NCBI RefSeq assembly: GCF_002205845.1
Contig: NZ_NISI01000006.1
Span: 248,001 to 312,000, forward strand
Source: Roseateles puraquae
Lineage (GTDB): Bacteria; Pseudomonadota; Gammaproteobacteria; Burkholderiales; Burkholderiaceae_C
Reading direction: 5' to 3'
DNA: 64,000 nucleotides
A program made the translations under genes and the position numbers. How positions within the stretch are numbered: position 1 is the stretch's first letter; every line of letters begins with the position of its first letter. Below the pieces are notes generated by a model, which saw nothing but the letters and a program-made list of their open reading frames with translations, did no database searches and was not told the DNA's origin. Positions 24,516 to 33,778 of the stretch are shown here, piece by piece.

Positions 24516-25868
24516 ATGGACGACTTGCTGGAACCTGCCGCACCCGAAGCGGCGACCATGGCCGCTGCAGGCGATGCAGCCACGAGCGACGGTGCCGAGC
24601 TGCGCGGCTCTTCCTTCGACTACCTGACACAGCCGGGCACCGACCTCGCGGCCAAGGCCCAGGCCTTTCATGCCTGGGCGCAGACCCGGGTGCGGCGCGG
24701 CGTGTTCCCCTACGCCAAACGGCTGGGGGGCCGGCCAGGCGCCACCGCCGAGCTCACGCTGCTGGACGGCCAGCGGCACGCCGGGCTGAACTTCTCGTCG
24801 CAGGAGTACCTGTCGCTGGCCCGGCATCCGCAGGTGTGTGCCGCCGCGCAGGCGGCGATGGAGCGCTACGGCGTGCACAGCGCCGGCTCCACGGCCCTGG
24901 CCGGCAATGTGGAGGAAACCGTCGCCCTCGAACAAGAACTCGGCGCGCTGCTGCGCACGCCGGAAGTGCTGCTCTTCCCGACCGGCTGGGCCGCCGGCTT
25001 CGGCGCGATCAAGGGCCTGGTGCGGGAAAGCGACCACATCATCATCGACCAGCTCGCCCACAACTGCCTGCACGAGGGCGCACGCGCCGCCACGCCCAAC
25101 ATCCATCTGCACCGCCACCTGGACGTGGACCACGCCGAGCGCCTGCTCAAGCGGGTGCGCCAGCGTGATCCGCACAACGGCATCCTGGTGGTGACCGAGG
25201 GCTGCTTCTCGATGGACGCCGACGCCCCCGACATCGCCCGGCTGCAGGCCCTGGCCCGCGCACACGGCGCCCTGCTGATGGTGGACGTGGCGCATGACCT
25301 CGGCTCGCTGGGCGCGGGCGGCGGCGGGCAGCTGGAGCTGCAGGGGCTGCTCGGCCAGGTGGACCTGGTGATGGGTTCCTTCTCCAAGACCTTTGCGTCC
25401 AACGGTGGCTTCGTGGCCAGCCACGACCCGGCGATCAAGGAGTACCTGCGCTTCTACGCCGCGCCCAACACCTTCTCCAACGCGCTGTCGCCGGTGCAGG
25501 TGGCCGTCGTGCGCGCCTGCCTGAAGCTGGTGCGGTCCGAGGAAGGCGCGCAACGCCGCGGGCAGCTGATGCAGGCCATCCTGGCCTTGCGCGGGGCGCT
25601 GACCGCCCAGGGCATCACGGTACTGGGCCAGCCCTCGCCCATCGTGCCGGTCATGCTGGGCCCGGACGCGCTCGCGCGCATCGCCTGCCGCGAGATGGCC
25701 CAGGCCGGCCTGCTGGCCAATCTGGTGGAGTACCCGGCGGTGTCGCTGAACAGCGCCCGGCTGCGCATGCAGGTGATGGCCGACCACACGCCGGCGCTGG
25801 CCCGCACCGCCGCCGGCATCGTGGCCGAGTCGCTGAGCCGCGCGCGGGTGCTGACGTCGTTGTCTTGA
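24516..25868 (+). CDS. Alpha-oxoamine synthase family PLP enzyme
   Basis: A 450-residue class II fold-type I PLP enzyme of the BioF/Kbl/SPT/ALAS group. Visible are NFSSQEYLSLARHP, GVHSAGSTALAGN, the PLP-contacting DVAHDLGSLG (Asp257, His260) and the Schiff-base Lys291 in GSFSKTFASNGG. These enzymes condense an amino acid with an acyl-CoA or acyl-ACP. No biotin, haem or sphingolipid partner gene is adjacent. The ~60-residue N-terminal extension before the core is longer than in BioF and closer to serine palmitoyltransferase-like or CqsA-like members. The precise reaction cannot be assigned. Start at ATG 24516. Confidence 0.85.
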   Translation: MDDLLEPAAPEAATMAAAGDAATSDGAELRGSSFDYLTQPGTDLAAKAQAFHAWAQTRVRRGVFPYAKRLGGRPGATAELTLLDGQRHAGLNFSSQEYLSLARHPQVCAAAQAAMERYGVHSAGSTALAGNVEETVALEQELGALLRTPEVLLFPTGWAAGFGAIKGLVRESDHIIIDQLAHNCLHEGARAATPNIHLHRHLDVDHAERLLKRVRQRDPHNGILVVTEGCFSMDADAPDIARLQALARAHGALLMVDVAHDLGSLGAGGGGQLELQGLLGQVDLVMGSFSKTFASNGGFVASHDPAIKEYLRFYAAPNTFSNALSPVQVAVVRACLKLVRSEEGAQRRGQLMQAILALRGALTAQGITVLGQPSPIVPVMLGPDALARIACREMAQAGLLANLVEYPAVSLNSARLRMQVMADHTPALARTAAGIVAESLSRARVLTSLS

Positions 25869-25874
25869 GCGGGG

Positions 25875-26579
25875 TCAGTCGCGGGCCGGAATCTTGAGCC
25901 CCCGCTGCACGGCGGGGCGCGCCAGGAAAGCCTGCAGCACGCGGTCCACGTGCTTGAAGTCGGCATAACCCACCAGCTCGCCGGCGCCGTAGAAGCCGAT
26001 CAGGTTGTTGACCCACGGGAAGGTGGCGATGTCGGCGATGCCGTACTCGTCGCCCACCAGCCACTCGCGGCCGGCGAGATGCTGGTCGAGCACCTTGAGC
26101 AGCCGGCGCGACTCCGCCACGTAGCGGTCGCGCGGGCGCTTGTCTTCGTAGTCCTTGCCAGCGAACTTGTGGAAGAACCCCAGCTGGCCGAAAATCGGCC
26201 CCACGCCGCCCATCTGGAACATCAGCCACTGCAACGCCTCGAAGCGCCGCGCGGTGTCGGTGGGCAGCAGCTGGCCGGTCTTGCTGGCCAGATACACCAG
26301 GATGGCACCGCTCTCGAACAACGCCAGCGGCTGGCCATCCGGCCCGTGGGGGTCGAGGATGGCCGGGATCTTGTTGTTCGGGTTGAGCGACAGGAAGGCC
26401 GGGCTCAGCTGGTCATTGGCATCGAAGCGCACCAGGTGCGGCTCGTACGGCAGGCCGGTCTCCTCCAGCGCGATCGACACCTTCACGCCATTGGGCGTGG
26501 GCAGCGAGTACAGCTGCAGCAAATCGGGGTGGCGGGCGGGCCATTTCTGGGTGATGGGGAAGGCGCTGAGGTCGGTCAT
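25875..26579 (-). CDS. Glutathione S-transferase, YfcG/YghU-like
   Basis: A 234-residue GST with the nu-class pattern. The N-terminal thioredoxin-like domain has LYSLPTPNGVKVSIALEETGLPYE, a Pro in NPNNKIPAI and ESGAILVYLA for glutathione binding. The helical domain has EWLVGDEYGIADIATFPWV. YfcG-type GSTs act as disulfide-bond reductases with two glutathiones. It is convergent with the oxoamine synthase (6-bp gap). Start ATG 26579. Probably a cytoplasmic redox enzyme. Confidence 0.85.
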   Translation of the reverse strand: MTDLSAFPITQKWPARHPDLLQLYSLPTPNGVKVSIALEETGLPYEPHLVRFDANDQLSPAFLSLNPNNKIPAILDPHGPDGQPLALFESGAILVYLASKTGQLLPTDTARRFEALQWLMFQMGGVGPIFGQLGFFHKFAGKDYEDKRPRDRYVAESRRLLKVLDQHLAGREWLVGDEYGIADIATFPWVNNLIGFYGAGELVGYADFKHVDRVLQAFLARPAVQRGLKIPARD

Positions 26580-26645
26580 GGGGGTCAGCCGGTGTCGAGG
26601 GAAGCCCGACTGTAGGCAGGCCGCCTTGGCCCTGCGACGGACAGG

Positions 26646-27071
26646 TCATGCGCTGGGTGGCAGGGCCTCGCCGGGCCAGGGCAGACGCTGCACCTGCGCC
26701 CCGGACCGCAAGGTGTTGTGCACCTCGGCCACGGCGTCGGTCTCATGGAGCAGCTGTTCGATCAGTGCCGGCGCGGCCGGGGACACGAGGCGGGCGCTGT
26801 AGCGCACGTCGCGTGCGGCCAGGCCGATGCCGTCGAAATCCGCGACGACCTGCACCTCGACCTCGGTCAACGGGATGCCCAGGCGCGCGGCCTCGCGGTA
26901 GAGATCGTTGCAATAGCAGGTGGCCAGAGCCAGCATGAGGAACTCGCCGCCATTGACGGCCGAGCCGCCACCCGCACGCCCCTCGATGGCCAGAGCCTGG
27001 GCGCGACCCGCGGTCGTGACGCTGACATGATGGGTACTGGCGGTGTTGCGGAGCTGGGCTGAAATCTGCAT
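26646..27071 (-). CDS. OsmC family protein
   Basis: A 141-residue OsmC/Ohr-fold protein. It has [41 protein letters not shown] and [13 protein letters not shown]. The cysteine of the central helix (LATCYCND) is present. The second cysteine of peroxidase members is missing: the corresponding helix reads [12 protein letters not shown]. It may therefore lack classic two-Cys organic-peroxidase activity and belong to the single-Cys OsmC subgroup. The start at 27071 gives a normal length; a longer frame runs into ubiA on the opposite strand. Confidence 0.8.
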   Translation of the reverse strand: MQISAQLRNTASTHHVSVTTAGRAQALAIEGRAGGGSAVNGGEFLMLALATCYCNDLYREAARLGIPLTEVEVQVVADFDGIGLAARDVRYSARLVSPAAPALIEQLLHETDAVAEVHNTLRSGAQVQRLPWPGEALPPSA

Positions 27072-27153
27072 GCGAGCACTCCTGCGCGGCCGGGCACCGC
27101 CTGCGGCGGATGATGCCGCGGCGGGTGCTTCGCGCGGCAGCACAATACCCCCT

Positions 27154-28059
27154 ATGTCCATCACCGCTCCCGCCGCCACGCCACCGTCGCGCCTGGCCCT
27201 GTACCTGCAGCTCATCCGCTGGGACCGCCCGGCCGGCTGGCTGTTGCTGCTGTGGCCGACGCTGTCGGCGCTGTGGATCGCGGCGGACGGTTTCCCCGGC
27301 TGGCACCTGCTGGCGGTGTTCACCCTCGGCACGGTGCTGATGCGCTCCGCCGGATGCTGCATCAACGACGTCGCCGACCGCGATTTCGACCGGCACGTGA
27401 AGCGCACCGCAGCCCGCCCGGTGACGACCGGCGCAGTGTCGGTGAAGGAAGCCCTGCTGCTGGGCGCCGGCCTGGCCCTGGTGTCCTTCGGCCTCGTGCT
27501 GACGACCAACCCGCCGGCCATCCTGCTGAGCTTTGCGGCGCTGGCGGTCGCCATCGCCTATCCCTTCGCCAAGCGCGTGCTGGCCATGCCGCAGGCCGTG
27601 CTGGGCGTGGCCTTTTCCTTCGGCATCCCGATGGCCTTCGCGGCGGCGCTGGGCGGTGTCGAATGGCACCTGCGCTCGGTGCCGCTGTCAGCCTGGGCGA
27701 TGCTGGTCGCCAACCTGTTCTGGGTGCTGGCCTACGACACCGAGTACGCCATGGTCGACCGTGACGACGACCTTCAAATCGGCGTGCGCTCTTCGGCCAT
27801 CGCGCTGGGCCGCTGGGATGTGGCGGGCATCATGGCCTTCTACGCCGTCTACCTGGCACTGTGGACGGCCCTCAGCCTGCGGCTCGGCCTGGGGCGGTGG
27901 TTCCTGCTCGGCGTGGCCGCCGCGGCGGCCCAGGCGGTGTGGCACTTCACACTGATCCGGCACCGCCGCCGCGATGACTGCTTCCGCGCTTTCCGCGCCA
28001 ACCACTGGGTGGGCTTCGCGATCTTCGCGGGCACCGCACTGGACCTGGCCTTGCGCTGA
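27154..28059 (+). CDS. ubiA: 4-hydroxybenzoate polyprenyltransferase
   Basis: A 301-residue membrane prenyltransferase for ubiquinone synthesis, attaching the polyprenyl chain to 4-hydroxybenzoate. The first Asp motif is [22 protein letters not shown] and the second is [13 protein letters not shown]. The N-terminus [17 protein letters not shown] is typical. It starts at ATG 27154 with a CACAATA -10-like box just upstream. The substrate-forming UbiC is also in the window (33779-34321) but in another operon. Its stop shares bases with the next start (TGATG). Confidence 0.95.
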   Translation: MSITAPAATPPSRLALYLQLIRWDRPAGWLLLLWPTLSALWIAADGFPGWHLLAVFTLGTVLMRSAGCCINDVADRDFDRHVKRTAARPVTTGAVSVKEALLLGAGLALVSFGLVLTTNPPAILLSFAALAVAIAYPFAKRVLAMPQAVLGVAFSFGIPMAFAAALGGVEWHLRSVPLSAWAMLVANLFWVLAYDTEYAMVDRDDDLQIGVRSSAIALGRWDVAGIMAFYAVYLALWTALSLRLGLGRWFLLGVAAAAAQAVWHFTLIRHRRRDDCFRAFRANHWVGFAIFAGTALDLALR

Positions 28060-28832
28060 TGGACACCCGGCGACGTTTCCTGAGCAGCGGTTCGCTGCTG
28101 CTGCCGGGCTGGGCGACCGCCCAGCCCAAGGCCGAACCGGCCACCACCGGCCCGCTGCTGCTGGCCAACACGGTCTACCCGCCGCTGGTGAATCCCCAAG
28201 GGCATGCCAGCGGCGAAGGCGTGGACGTGGACATCGCCCGCGAAGCCCTGCGCCGCGGCGGCTGGCGAGACGGCGTCGAGGTGCAGTGGGTGCCCTGGAA
28301 GCGGGTCCTCTTCATGCTGGAGCGCGGTCTGGCGGACTTCACCACCACCGTCAACCACAGCGCCGAGCGCGACCGCTTCCTGCGCTGGAGCACCAGCTAC
28401 CGTGCCGGCAAGCACTATCACTTCTACACCCGGCGCGGCGCCGGGGTGAAGCTGGACAAGCTGCAAGACCTGCGCGGGCTGCGACTGGCCGTGGGGTCGG
28501 GCTACATCTATCCGCAGCCTGTGCTCGACGAAGTCGAAGGCCGGGTCGAGCACGCCCGCGACGTAGGCTCGGCCGTGCAGCTGGTCGAGCACCAGCGGGC
28601 GGACGTGGTCATCGTGACCGCCCTGGTCGGGCTGTGGGAGATCCGCCAGCTCGGCCTCGCAGACCGGCTGGAGCGCCAGCCGCTGCAGTACTTCAATCCC
28701 GAGCCGACCTACATGGGCTTCGCCAAGGCCAGCCCCCGCGCCGCCGCCGGCCTCGCGGCCATGGATGCTGGACTGGCCAGCATGCTGCGCGACGGCAGCA
28801 TCGGGCGCATCGAGAAGCGTTACGTGCGCTGA
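28059..28832 (+). CDS. Periplasmic solute-binding protein, family 3-like
   Basis: A 257-residue protein with an Arg-rich leader TRRRFLSSGSLLLPG, possibly a Tat signal. It continues into an SBP_bac_3-type fold (NTVYPPLV...GEGVDVDIAREALRRGG, RGLADFTTTVNHSAERD, LRGLRLAVGSGYIY). No ABC permease or ATPase accompanies it. It overlaps the ubiA stop by one base, so it is coupled to quinone-gene translation. It may be a stand-alone sensor-like binding protein. Ligand unknown. Confidence 0.75.
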   Translation: MDTRRRFLSSGSLLLPGWATAQPKAEPATTGPLLLANTVYPPLVNPQGHASGEGVDVDIAREALRRGGWRDGVEVQWVPWKRVLFMLERGLADFTTTVNHSAERDRFLRWSTSYRAGKHYHFYTRRGAGVKLDKLQDLRGLRLAVGSGYIYPQPVLDEVEGRVEHARDVGSAVQLVEHQRADVVIVTALVGLWEIRQLGLADRLERQPLQYFNPEPTYMGFAKASPRAAAGLAAMDAGLASMLRDGSIGRIEKRYVR

Positions 28833-28978
28833 GCCCGCGCTGCAAGGCTGCGGCGTACGTCACACCAACCTGGGCCCGGTCAGCCCCGGAAAGGGGGAGG
28901 GAGCGGCCCCCTGCTCAGCCCTCCCTAAACTACGGCCGGCGGCAACGACCGCCATGCAGTGAATCAGGGAGTTTGCAG

Positions 28979-30622
28979 ATGTCAGTTTCGATCCGCGGCA
29001 CCGCCGCGATGGCCATGGTTCTGTGCGGCCTTCTGGCTGCTTGCGGCGGTGGCGGCGGCCCGAGCGGCTCGCCGTCGCTGGGCGGCACCAGTGGGTCCTC
29101 CAGCGGTTCATCCGGCAGTTCCTCGGGTAGTTCCTCAGGCAGCAGCGGCAGCTCATCCGGCAGCGCGGACATCGACCCTGCCGGCCCCTCCAGCAGCTTC
29201 GCCCAGCAATGCGCCGCGGCCAACACGCTGGCGCCCGCAGCCCAGCGCACCGCCACCCTGGCGACCGAAAAGAAATGGCTGCGCGCCTATTTCGACGAGG
29301 CCTATCTGTGGCGCGACGAGGTGCCCCGGGTCGACCCCTCGCTGGCGGCCTACAACCTCGGCGACACCTATGCCTCCATGGACGCCTACTTCGAGGCGCT
29401 CAAGTCCCGCAACATCACCGACACCGGTGCGCTGCGCGACCGTTTCAGCTTCACCTACCCCACCGAGAAGTGGAACGCGCTGTCACAGAGCGGGGTCGAG
29501 GCCGGCTATGGCATTGAATGGAAGCTCGGCGCCTCCACACCGCCGCGCCGCATCCGCATCGCCTATGTGGAGGCCGGCAGCCCGGCCGCCGCCGCAGGCC
29601 TGATGCGTGGTGACGAGCTCGTCAGCGCAGACGGTGTCAGCGCCGACGACGCCACCGCCGCCGGTGTGGACGCGCTCAATGCCGCCCTCTTCCCGGACGC
29701 CCGCGATGCCCGCCACACGTTCAGTTTCAAGCGCGGCGGCACGGCGCTCACGGCCAGCCTGACCAGCGCCGACATCACCCGCACACCCGTGCCGCAGTCG
29801 CGCGTGCTGACCCTGCCTTCGGGTCAGCGAGCCGGCTACCTGGTCTTCAACGACCATGTGCTGCCGGCCGAGCGCCAGCTGATCACGGCGATCTCCAGCT
29901 TCCAGGCGCAAGGCATCAAGGAGCTGGTGCTGGACCTGCGCTACAACGGCGGTGGCTACCTGTTCATCGCCAGTGAGCTGGCCACCATGATCGCCGGCAC
30001 CACGCGCACCGCCGGCCAAGCGTTCGAGACGCTGAAGTACAACGCCAAGCGCAGCAGCGAGAACGAAACCACCCCCTTCTACAGCGACTCCTGTATCGCC
30101 GTAAACGGCCTGTGCACCGATGTGAAGCCGCTGCCGACGCTCAACCTGAGCCGGGTCTATGTGCTGGCCCAGTCCGGCACCTGCTCGGCCAGCGAGGCCA
30201 TCATCAACGGCCTGCGCGGCGTGAATGTCGACGTGGTGCTGATCGGCGGCAAGACCTGCGGCAAGCCCTATGGCTTCACGGCCAAGGACAACTGCGGCAT
30301 CAGCTACTTCCCGATCGAGTTCGCCGGCGTCAACGCCAAGGGCTTCGGGGACTATGCCGATGGCTTCGAGCCCGGCATCGGCACGTCGCAACGCCTGGTG
30401 AACGGCTGTGTGGTGGACGACGACCTCGACCACGCCCTGGGCGACACGCAAGAGGCCATGCTGGCCGCCGCGCTCAACCACACCAGCACCGGCCAATGCC
30501 CGGCGCGCCCGCAAGGCTCGGCCGGCGTGCGCGCCCAAGCGGCCACCGATGCCGCGCCGCTGCTGTCCGTCCGCCATCCGGCGCGCAACAACCGCCTGCG
30601 CCTGCCGCTAACGTCGCGCTAA
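28979..30622 (+). CDS. S41-family (C-terminal-processing-like) peptidase lipoprotein
   Basis: A 547-residue lipoprotein with lipobox LLAAC (Cys22), a Gly/Ser linker to ~65, a helical region, a PDZ domain (~170-250) and an S41 protease domain. The catalytic Ser is probably Ser403 in GTCSASEAI and the Lys Lys429 in KTCGKPYGF; DLRYNGGG forms the oxyanion region. Many Cys residues (Cys372, 379, 402, 427 and others) suggest disulfides. It starts at ATG 28979 after AGGGAG with a -10-like CCCTAAACT (28923-28931). It is probably a periplasmic or outer-membrane protease. Confidence 0.85.
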   Translation: MSVSIRGTAAMAMVLCGLLAACGGGGGPSGSPSLGGTSGSSSGSSGSSSGSSSGSSGSSSGSADIDPAGPSSSFAQQCAAANTLAPAAQRTATLATEKKWLRAYFDEAYLWRDEVPRVDPSLAAYNLGDTYASMDAYFEALKSRNITDTGALRDRFSFTYPTEKWNALSQSGVEAGYGIEWKLGASTPPRRIRIAYVEAGSPAAAAGLMRGDELVSADGVSADDATAAGVDALNAALFPDARDARHTFSFKRGGTALTASLTSADITRTPVPQSRVLTLPSGQRAGYLVFNDHVLPAERQLITAISSFQAQGIKELVLDLRYNGGGYLFIASELATMIAGTTRTAGQAFETLKYNAKRSSENETTPFYSDSCIAVNGLCTDVKPLPTLNLSRVYVLAQSGTCSASEAIINGLRGVNVDVVLIGGKTCGKPYGFTAKDNCGISYFPIEFAGVNAKGFGDYADGFEPGIGTSQRLVNGCVVDDDLDHALGDTQEAMLAAALNHTSTGQCPARPQGSAGVRAQAATDAAPLLSVRHPARNNRLRLPLTSR

Positions 30623-30656
30623 GCCCTGCCCGAGGCGTGAAACCCGCGCGCCCAGC

Positions 30657-30678
30657 GCCGCAGCCTCAAGGCTGCGGC
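30657..30678. terminator. Hairpin between convergent genes
   Basis: A perfect nine-base stem gccgcagcc/ggctgcggc with a TCAA loop lies between the S41 peptidase stop and the Gfo/Idh stop. Its position between convergent genes supports a bidirectional terminator, though the T-run is short. Confidence 0.55.
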
Positions 30679-30679
30679 T

Positions 30680-31702
30680 TCACACCTTCGGGAAGCGCGC
30701 CCGGATCGCGTCCATCCAGGCCAGCAGCGCGAGCGTCTCGGCATGGGGCATGCGCGGGCTCTCGACCCAGCCCGCGCGGATGCAGGCCTGCGCCTCGGCG
30801 ATCTCGCCCTCGAAGCCGTTGATCACAAACGGCGCCGCCACCCGCTCGGGCGGCGCCTTGCGGGTGACCAGCTCCATCGCCTCCGCCTGCCAGAAGTCCG
30901 TCGGGAAACGCAGAGCGGCCTTGGAGCCCAGGGCCTCGAAGCTGTTCACCGACGACGCATCGAATCCGCAACGGAACTGCGAGGTCACGCCTCCCGGGAA
31001 GACCAGCGTGGCGTTGACGACCGCATCCACGCCGGTCGGCGCGAGCTGAGCCTGGATGTTCATCGCCTCGGGCTCGGGGCAGACGCCGCCGTTCATCTGC
31101 TGCAGCACCCAGCGCGTGACGGCAAGGTTGTAGATGCCGATGTCCCACAGCGCACCGCCGGCCAGCGCCGGGTTCCATTGCCGATGCTCCGGGTTGTAGA
31201 CCGACGAGAAGCAAAAGCTCGACTGCATCGCGCGCAGCTCACCGATGGCACCATCCTGCAGCAGGCGGGCCGCCACGTCATACGCGGGCAGGAAGCGCGT
31301 CCACAGGGCTTCCATCAGGAACACACCCCGCGAGCGGGCCAGGGTCACCAGGGCCTGGCCTTCGGCATGGGTGGTGACGAGCGGCTTCTCGCACAGCACC
31401 GGTTTGCCGGCCTCCAGCGCGGCGCGCACGTACTCGCCGTGGTAGGAGTGGGGGGTGGCGATGTAGACCGCATCGACCTCGTCGCTGCCGAGGACCTCCG
31501 CCAGCACCGTGGTCACGCGGGCTGGCGCTTCGCCCTCGCGCTGCCACTGGTTCGCGTAGGCCTGGCCTTTGGAGGCGTCGCGGGCAAAGACGGCTGACAG
31601 CCGGGCGCCCGGCACCGCCGGCAGCGCGCCGGCGAACCGGTTGGCGATGCCGCCCGGGCCGATCACGGCCCAACGAAAGGCAGGAGTGGAGTCAGGGGCC
31701 AT
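30680..31702 (-). CDS. Gfo/Idh/MocA-family oxidoreductase
   Basis: A 340-residue NAD(P)-dependent oxidoreductase. It has the Rossmann start FRWAVIGPGGIANRFAGAL, CEKPLVTT with the catalytic Lys of the family, ALWTRFLP and GGALWDIGIYNL. The pattern is close to dihydrodiol- or xylose-dehydrogenase-type members. It overlaps the upstream HPP-CBS gene by 11 bp, so the two are co-translated. Substrate is probably a sugar or polyol, unconfirmed. Confidence 0.85.
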   Translation of the reverse strand: MAPDSTPAFRWAVIGPGGIANRFAGALPAVPGARLSAVFARDASKGQAYANQWQREGEAPARVTTVLAEVLGSDEVDAVYIATPHSYHGEYVRAALEAGKPVLCEKPLVTTHAEGQALVTLARSRGVFLMEALWTRFLPAYDVAARLLQDGAIGELRAMQSSFCFSSVYNPEHRQWNPALAGGALWDIGIYNLAVTRWVLQQMNGGVCPEPEAMNIQAQLAPTGVDAVVNATLVFPGGVTSQFRCGFDASSVNSFEALGSKAALRFPTDFWQAEAMELVTRKAPPERVAAPFVINGFEGEIAEAQACIRAGWVESPRMPHAETLALLAWMDAIRARFPKV

Positions 31703-32822
31703 GGCTGAGCGCTTTCACGAGGTCGGACTGGGTCAGGATGCCGACGAGCCGGGCTTGCTCGCCGACGATGGGAATGTGGTGATGGCCGGTGGCCGAGAAC
31801 AGCGGCACCAGCTCGGCAATCGGCCGGTCGGCGCTGGCCACGCGCACCTGGCGGCTCATGATCTGGCCGACCACCTCGGGCTTGGTCGAATGCGTGCCGG
31901 GCGAAGGCTTGAGCAGGGACTGCAGCCGCCCCGCGAGGCCGTCACGCCGGTCGGCCTCGGCGGCGCGCATGAAGTCGGCCCGGGTCACGATGCCGGTGAT
32001 GCGCTGCACCCGGTCCACCACCGGCAGGGCCTTGATGCGGTGCTGCTGCAGCAGGGCCCACGCTTCGGCCAGCGGCGTGCCGAACTCGGCCGTGATGACG
32101 GGGCTGCTCATGATGTCGCGGCAGCGCAGGCCGCCCAGGCGGTTGCGGTAGCTCAGCAACTCGGCCTCGTGCAGCAGATCGGCCAGGTCATCGCGCGGCA
32201 CGTCCAGCACCTGGTTGTAGCGAACCAGCACCGCATCGAGCTCCGCCTCGCCGAAGCGCGGTGGCGCCACCTGCGCGCCGGCCGGCATCACGGCGGCCTG
32301 CTGGGCATGCGGGTAGCGCCGACCGGTGAGACTGTTGTAGGCCATGCCCGCGAGCACAAGCAGCAGCGAATTGAGGGCCACCGGCTCGAAGGCGAAATGC
32401 CAGTCTTGTGTGGCGCTCAGCACCATCAGCAGGCTGGCCGCGCCGCCCGGCGGATGCAGGCAGCGCAGCAGGAACATGAGCCCGATGGCCAGCGCCACCG
32501 CCACGGCAGCGATCGCAAACGGCGGCAGCGGCAGCCAGCGCAGGCAGGCGATGCCCACCAGCGCCGACACCGTGTTGCCGCCCACCACGGCCCACGGCTG
32601 CGCCAGCGGGCTGGCCGGCACACCGAACACCAGCACCGCACTGGCGCCGAGTGGCGCGACCAGCCACGGCAGGCTGGCCGGCATGAGCGCATGGCTCAAG
32701 CCGCCCGCGAGCAGCAGACCCAGCGCCGCCCCCAGCACGACCCGCAGGCGCTCACGCGTGTTGACCGCCTGCGGCGCGGGCCGCAGGGCGTTCAACCAGG
32801 GTCGGAGGTGGTCGGAGAGCAA
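31692..32822 (-). CDS. HPP family membrane protein with C-terminal CBS pair
   Basis: A 376-residue protein. Four to five membrane helices (residues ~30-165) contain the HPP motif RCLHPPGGAA. Two CBS domains follow (CRDIMSSPVITAEFGTPL...KALPVVDRVQRITGIVTRADF and VGQIMSRQVRVASADRPI...HHIPIVGEQARLVGILTQSDLV). HPP proteins are linked to nitrite transport in some bacteria and plants, and CBS pairs sense adenine nucleotides. It is the first gene of a two-gene operon with the Gfo/Idh gene. Confidence 0.85.
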   Translation of the reverse strand: MLSDHLRPWLNALRPAPQAVNTRERLRVVLGAALGLLLAGGLSHALMPASLPWLVAPLGASAVLVFGVPASPLAQPWAVVGGNTVSALVGIACLRWLPLPPFAIAAVAVALAIGLMFLLRCLHPPGGAASLLMVLSATQDWHFAFEPVALNSLLLVLAGMAYNSLTGRRYPHAQQAAVMPAGAQVAPPRFGEAELDAVLVRYNQVLDVPRDDLADLLHEAELLSYRNRLGGLRCRDIMSSPVITAEFGTPLAEAWALLQQHRIKALPVVDRVQRITGIVTRADFMRAAEADRRDGLAGRLQSLLKPSPGTHSTKPEVVGQIMSRQVRVASADRPIAELVPLFSATGHHHIPIVGEQARLVGILTQSDLVKALSHGP

Positions 32823-32951
32823 GGCGGGAGACAGGTCGACGGCACGCGCCCGGAAGCCGGGCCGCCGATTGTGTCTGCCGCCGGCGCTCGCGCCGGATCA
32901 ACCGGGTTTCATGCCGCCGGGATGCGGCTCACGAAATGACCCGCCTTGCGG

Positions 32952-33500
32952 TCAGGCCTTGCTGAGCAGGCCGTTGAGCTTGGCCTTGAGCACCAGCGCC
33001 TCGGCGCGGCGCGCCTTGGTCGCGGCGCGTTGGTAGGCGGCTTCGGCCTTCTCGCGCAGCGCGATGGCGCGCTGCAGGGCTTCCTGGTAACGCTCGACCG
33101 TGTAGGTGTTCTCGGTGCCGATGTAGACGCTGCGGGCCAGCGGCGTGTCGCCGAAGCGCGGCAGGGTCACGGCGAAGCTGCAGTCGCGCACCCGGCTGCC
33201 CGCGCGCTGGCGCACGATGGGCCCGGAGATGCCGGAGGGGAGGTCGCTTTGTTTCTTGCGGCTCGGCGTGCGGCGCAGCCGCGACGGTGCCGGCATCGTG
33301 GCGATGCGCTTGAGCAGCTCCTTGGTGGCCAGCGCCAGCGCCTTGCGCGCGCCGCTGCCATCCTGGCTGTGATCGGAATACAGCTTGGTGCCGCCATAAC
33401 GCAGCTGCCAGCCGTGGGTCGACAAGTGGTCGATCCTTTGAATGCATTGCGGCACGACGAAGCGTTCGCCGCTGAAGATCACCACGTCTCGCGTGTTCAT
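32952..33500 (-). CDS. Hypothetical protein with Lys/Arg-rich C-terminal helix
   Basis: A 182-residue soluble basic protein (MNTRDVVIFSGERFVVPQCIQRID...GTKLYSDHSQDGSGARKAL). The middle segment GISGPIVRQRAGSRVRDCSFAV...RSVYIGTENTYTVERYQEALQRAIALREKAEAAY resembles the beta-sheet plus helix of AP2-like DNA-binding folds. That resemblance is weak and made by eye. It has its own ~280-bp upstream region (33501-33778) that is noticeably more AT-rich than the surroundings. Function unknown. Confidence 0.65.
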   Translation of the reverse strand: MNTRDVVIFSGERFVVPQCIQRIDHLSTHGWQLRYGGTKLYSDHSQDGSGARKALALATKELLKRIATMPAPSRLRRTPSRKKQSDLPSGISGPIVRQRAGSRVRDCSFAVTLPRFGDTPLARSVYIGTENTYTVERYQEALQRAIALREKAEAAYQRAATKARRAEALVLKAKLNGLLSKA

Positions 33501-33778
33501 GTTCTATCCCCATTCGCTACGCCGGCCTGTGCCCCAGTTGCTGGCCGGTCTGGTTACTAACGTCTCCCTGATGCGGATGGAGTTTATGAGCGTTTATTCG
33601 TCGGCTGCGAATTTATGACTTTGCCAACACACATTCATGGGAATTCAGTCAGCTCTCAGACAGCGAATGACGGCCGAATGCGGCGAATGACAGCGTTAAC
33701 TGCGGGAAAACACCGCAATCGATTGCAGCGTCCGCACCACAGTCCACCTGGCGACCAGCGACGGGCCGCCGCTCAGAT

